Origin: Anas platyrhynchos
Lineage: Eukaryota > Chordata > Aves > Anseriformes > Anatidae
Assembly (NCBI RefSeq): GCF_047663525.1
Contig: NC_092600.1
Coordinates: 3,530,001-3,594,000, forward strand
Length of the DNA stretch: 64,000 nt
Direction: 5' to 3'
Both the position numbers and the translations under genes were made by a program. This document shows positions 63,473-64,000 of this stretch, in pieces. Numbering within the stretch: the first letter of the stretch is position 1; the number at the start of each line of letters is the position of its first letter. The notes beneath the pieces are model-generated. The model ran no database searches and had not been told where the DNA came from. It saw only the letters and a program-made list of their open reading frames with translations.

Positions 63473-63623
63473 TGTTGTGGTTTAACCCGGCTGGCAGCTA
63501 AACACCACGCAGCCGTTCGCTCACCCTCCCCCTCCCTCTCTGAGACGGGGGAGAGAAATGGAAAGTGAAGCCCGTGAGTTGAGATAAAGACAGTTTAATA
63601 AGACAAAATCTGAAACCAGGACA
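63473..63623. mobile_element. 151-bp nested LTR-like insertion
   Basis: The insertion starts TGTTGTGGTTTAACCC and ends CAGGACA, with TG...CA termini. It is flanked by the 5-bp duplication AGGTG (63468-63472 and 63624-63628). Removing it with one duplication copy leaves the protease frame continuous, so the borders are firm. Both ends resemble those of a common avian LTR family of several hundred bp, so this copy appears to be a solo LTR with a large internal deletion. It retains TTTAATAAGACA near its end. Family assignment is from memory. Confidence 0.75.
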
Positions 63624-63954
63624 AGGTGTAACCGAAAAGGCTTATTTTTGTGAACCTTTGAAGTACAAGTTAGGGAAACAATGGGGCATACACAGATTTT
63701 TATATACGCCTAACTCCTCATGGGCACTCTTAGGTAGAGATTTATTAGGGCAATTAGGAGCAGAAATTGTCGTTGAAAAAGGGAAAATGAAATTAAGAAT
63801 AGGAGGAGAACAACTAATAAATGTGTTAAGCTTGGCACTAATACAAACTGACCCTAAAAGTGAAATACCTTTAGAGATCACAGATCAATATGTCCAGGAG
63901 TTTGGGCTACCGAAGTCCCTGGAAGAGCAAAAATGTGACCTTAATAATTATTAA
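63624..63954 (+). pseudogene. pro: Protease C-terminal part
   Basis: An open frame continues from 63631 and contains LLGRDLLGQLGAEI, the conserved C-terminal helix pattern (LLGRD) of retroviral proteases. It ends at TAA (63952-63954) after a frame change relative to the polymerase that follows. Confidence 0.75.
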
Positions 63955-64000
63955 ATTAAAGCCAGGAGAGAAACCCGTTAAGGTTAAGTAATATCCTTTG
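63935..64000 (+). pseudogene. pol: Start of reverse transcriptase, broken, runs off window
   Basis: In a frame shifted by +1 from the protease, 63935-63988 encodes a segment ending KLKPGEKPVKVK. This is followed by TAA at 63989-63991 in place of the usual Gln codon and then YPL. It matches the typical N terminus of retroviral reverse transcriptase. The rest lies beyond the window. Confidence 0.65.

Larger units (their letters stand above)
60829..64000 (+). other. IL9: IL9 intron 3 with inserted provirus (partial)
   Basis: About 110 bp of ordinary intron sequence follows the exon 3 donor (GTAAGT, 60829) before the retroviral sequence begins. The intron acceptor and exon 4 are not in the window. 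Confidence 0.65.

Noticed and set aside
1..64000. CR1 LINE copies
   Set aside because: I looked for the typical 3' end with ATTCTRTG-type repeats and for reverse-transcriptase fragments and saw none convincing. Old fragments may escape visual detection.
1..64000. CRISPR arrays, tRNA or rRNA genes
   Set aside because: No spaced direct repeats, tRNA-like cloverleaf with TTCGA loop or rRNA core sequences were seen. The sequence is vertebrate.

Overview
The window is vertebrate nuclear DNA, most likely from a bird. It has long introns and intergenic spacers, GT-AG splice sites, microsatellites and no bacterial-type operons. Two genes are recognisable, both on the + strand and in the order known from the vertebrate 5q31-type locus: SLC25A48 (seven coding exons, 39629-50351) and the first three coding exons of IL9 (60461-60828). 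The compact SLC25A48 gene, the absence of Alu/L1-like sequence and an LTR resembling a family I know from bird genomes point to a bird. The species cannot be fixed from the sequence alone.

Layout. Positions 1-39300 are gene-poor. They hold simple repeats, including an uninterrupted 51-copy TTCCC array at 8590-8844, two near-palindromic RFX/X-box-like motifs (8001-8014 and 32565-32578) and an AT-rich, homeodomain-motif-rich block at about 27930-28960 that looks like a developmental enhancer. A possible unrecognised spliced gene lies at 20652-22275; its last two exons each carry the peptide GYFPYYRT. A CpG-rich promoter region (about 39340-39720) starts SLC25A48, whose exons join in frame to a 314-residue mitochondrial carrier with all three signature motifs. 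Positions 50352-60240 are the SLC25A48 3' UTR and spacer, without recognisable genes.

IL9 begins at 60461. Its intron 3 is occupied by a sense-orientation endogenous retrovirus that runs off the right edge: an LTR, a primer-binding site matching tRNA-Arg(CCU), a leader with tandem repeats, a truncated gag with a matrix-like N terminus, a capsid major-homology-like remnant, a broken protease and the start of reverse transcriptase. The protease is further split by a 151-bp TG...CA insertion with a 5-bp target duplication, which looks like an internally deleted solo LTR of a second family.

Functionally, SLC25A48 encodes a mitochondrial inner-membrane carrier (recently linked to choline import) and IL9 a secreted T-cell cytokine. 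They are neighbours by ancient synteny, not by shared pathway. The provirus is defective, but its LTR carries a TATA box and polyadenylation signal in the same direction as IL9, so it could affect IL9 transcription.
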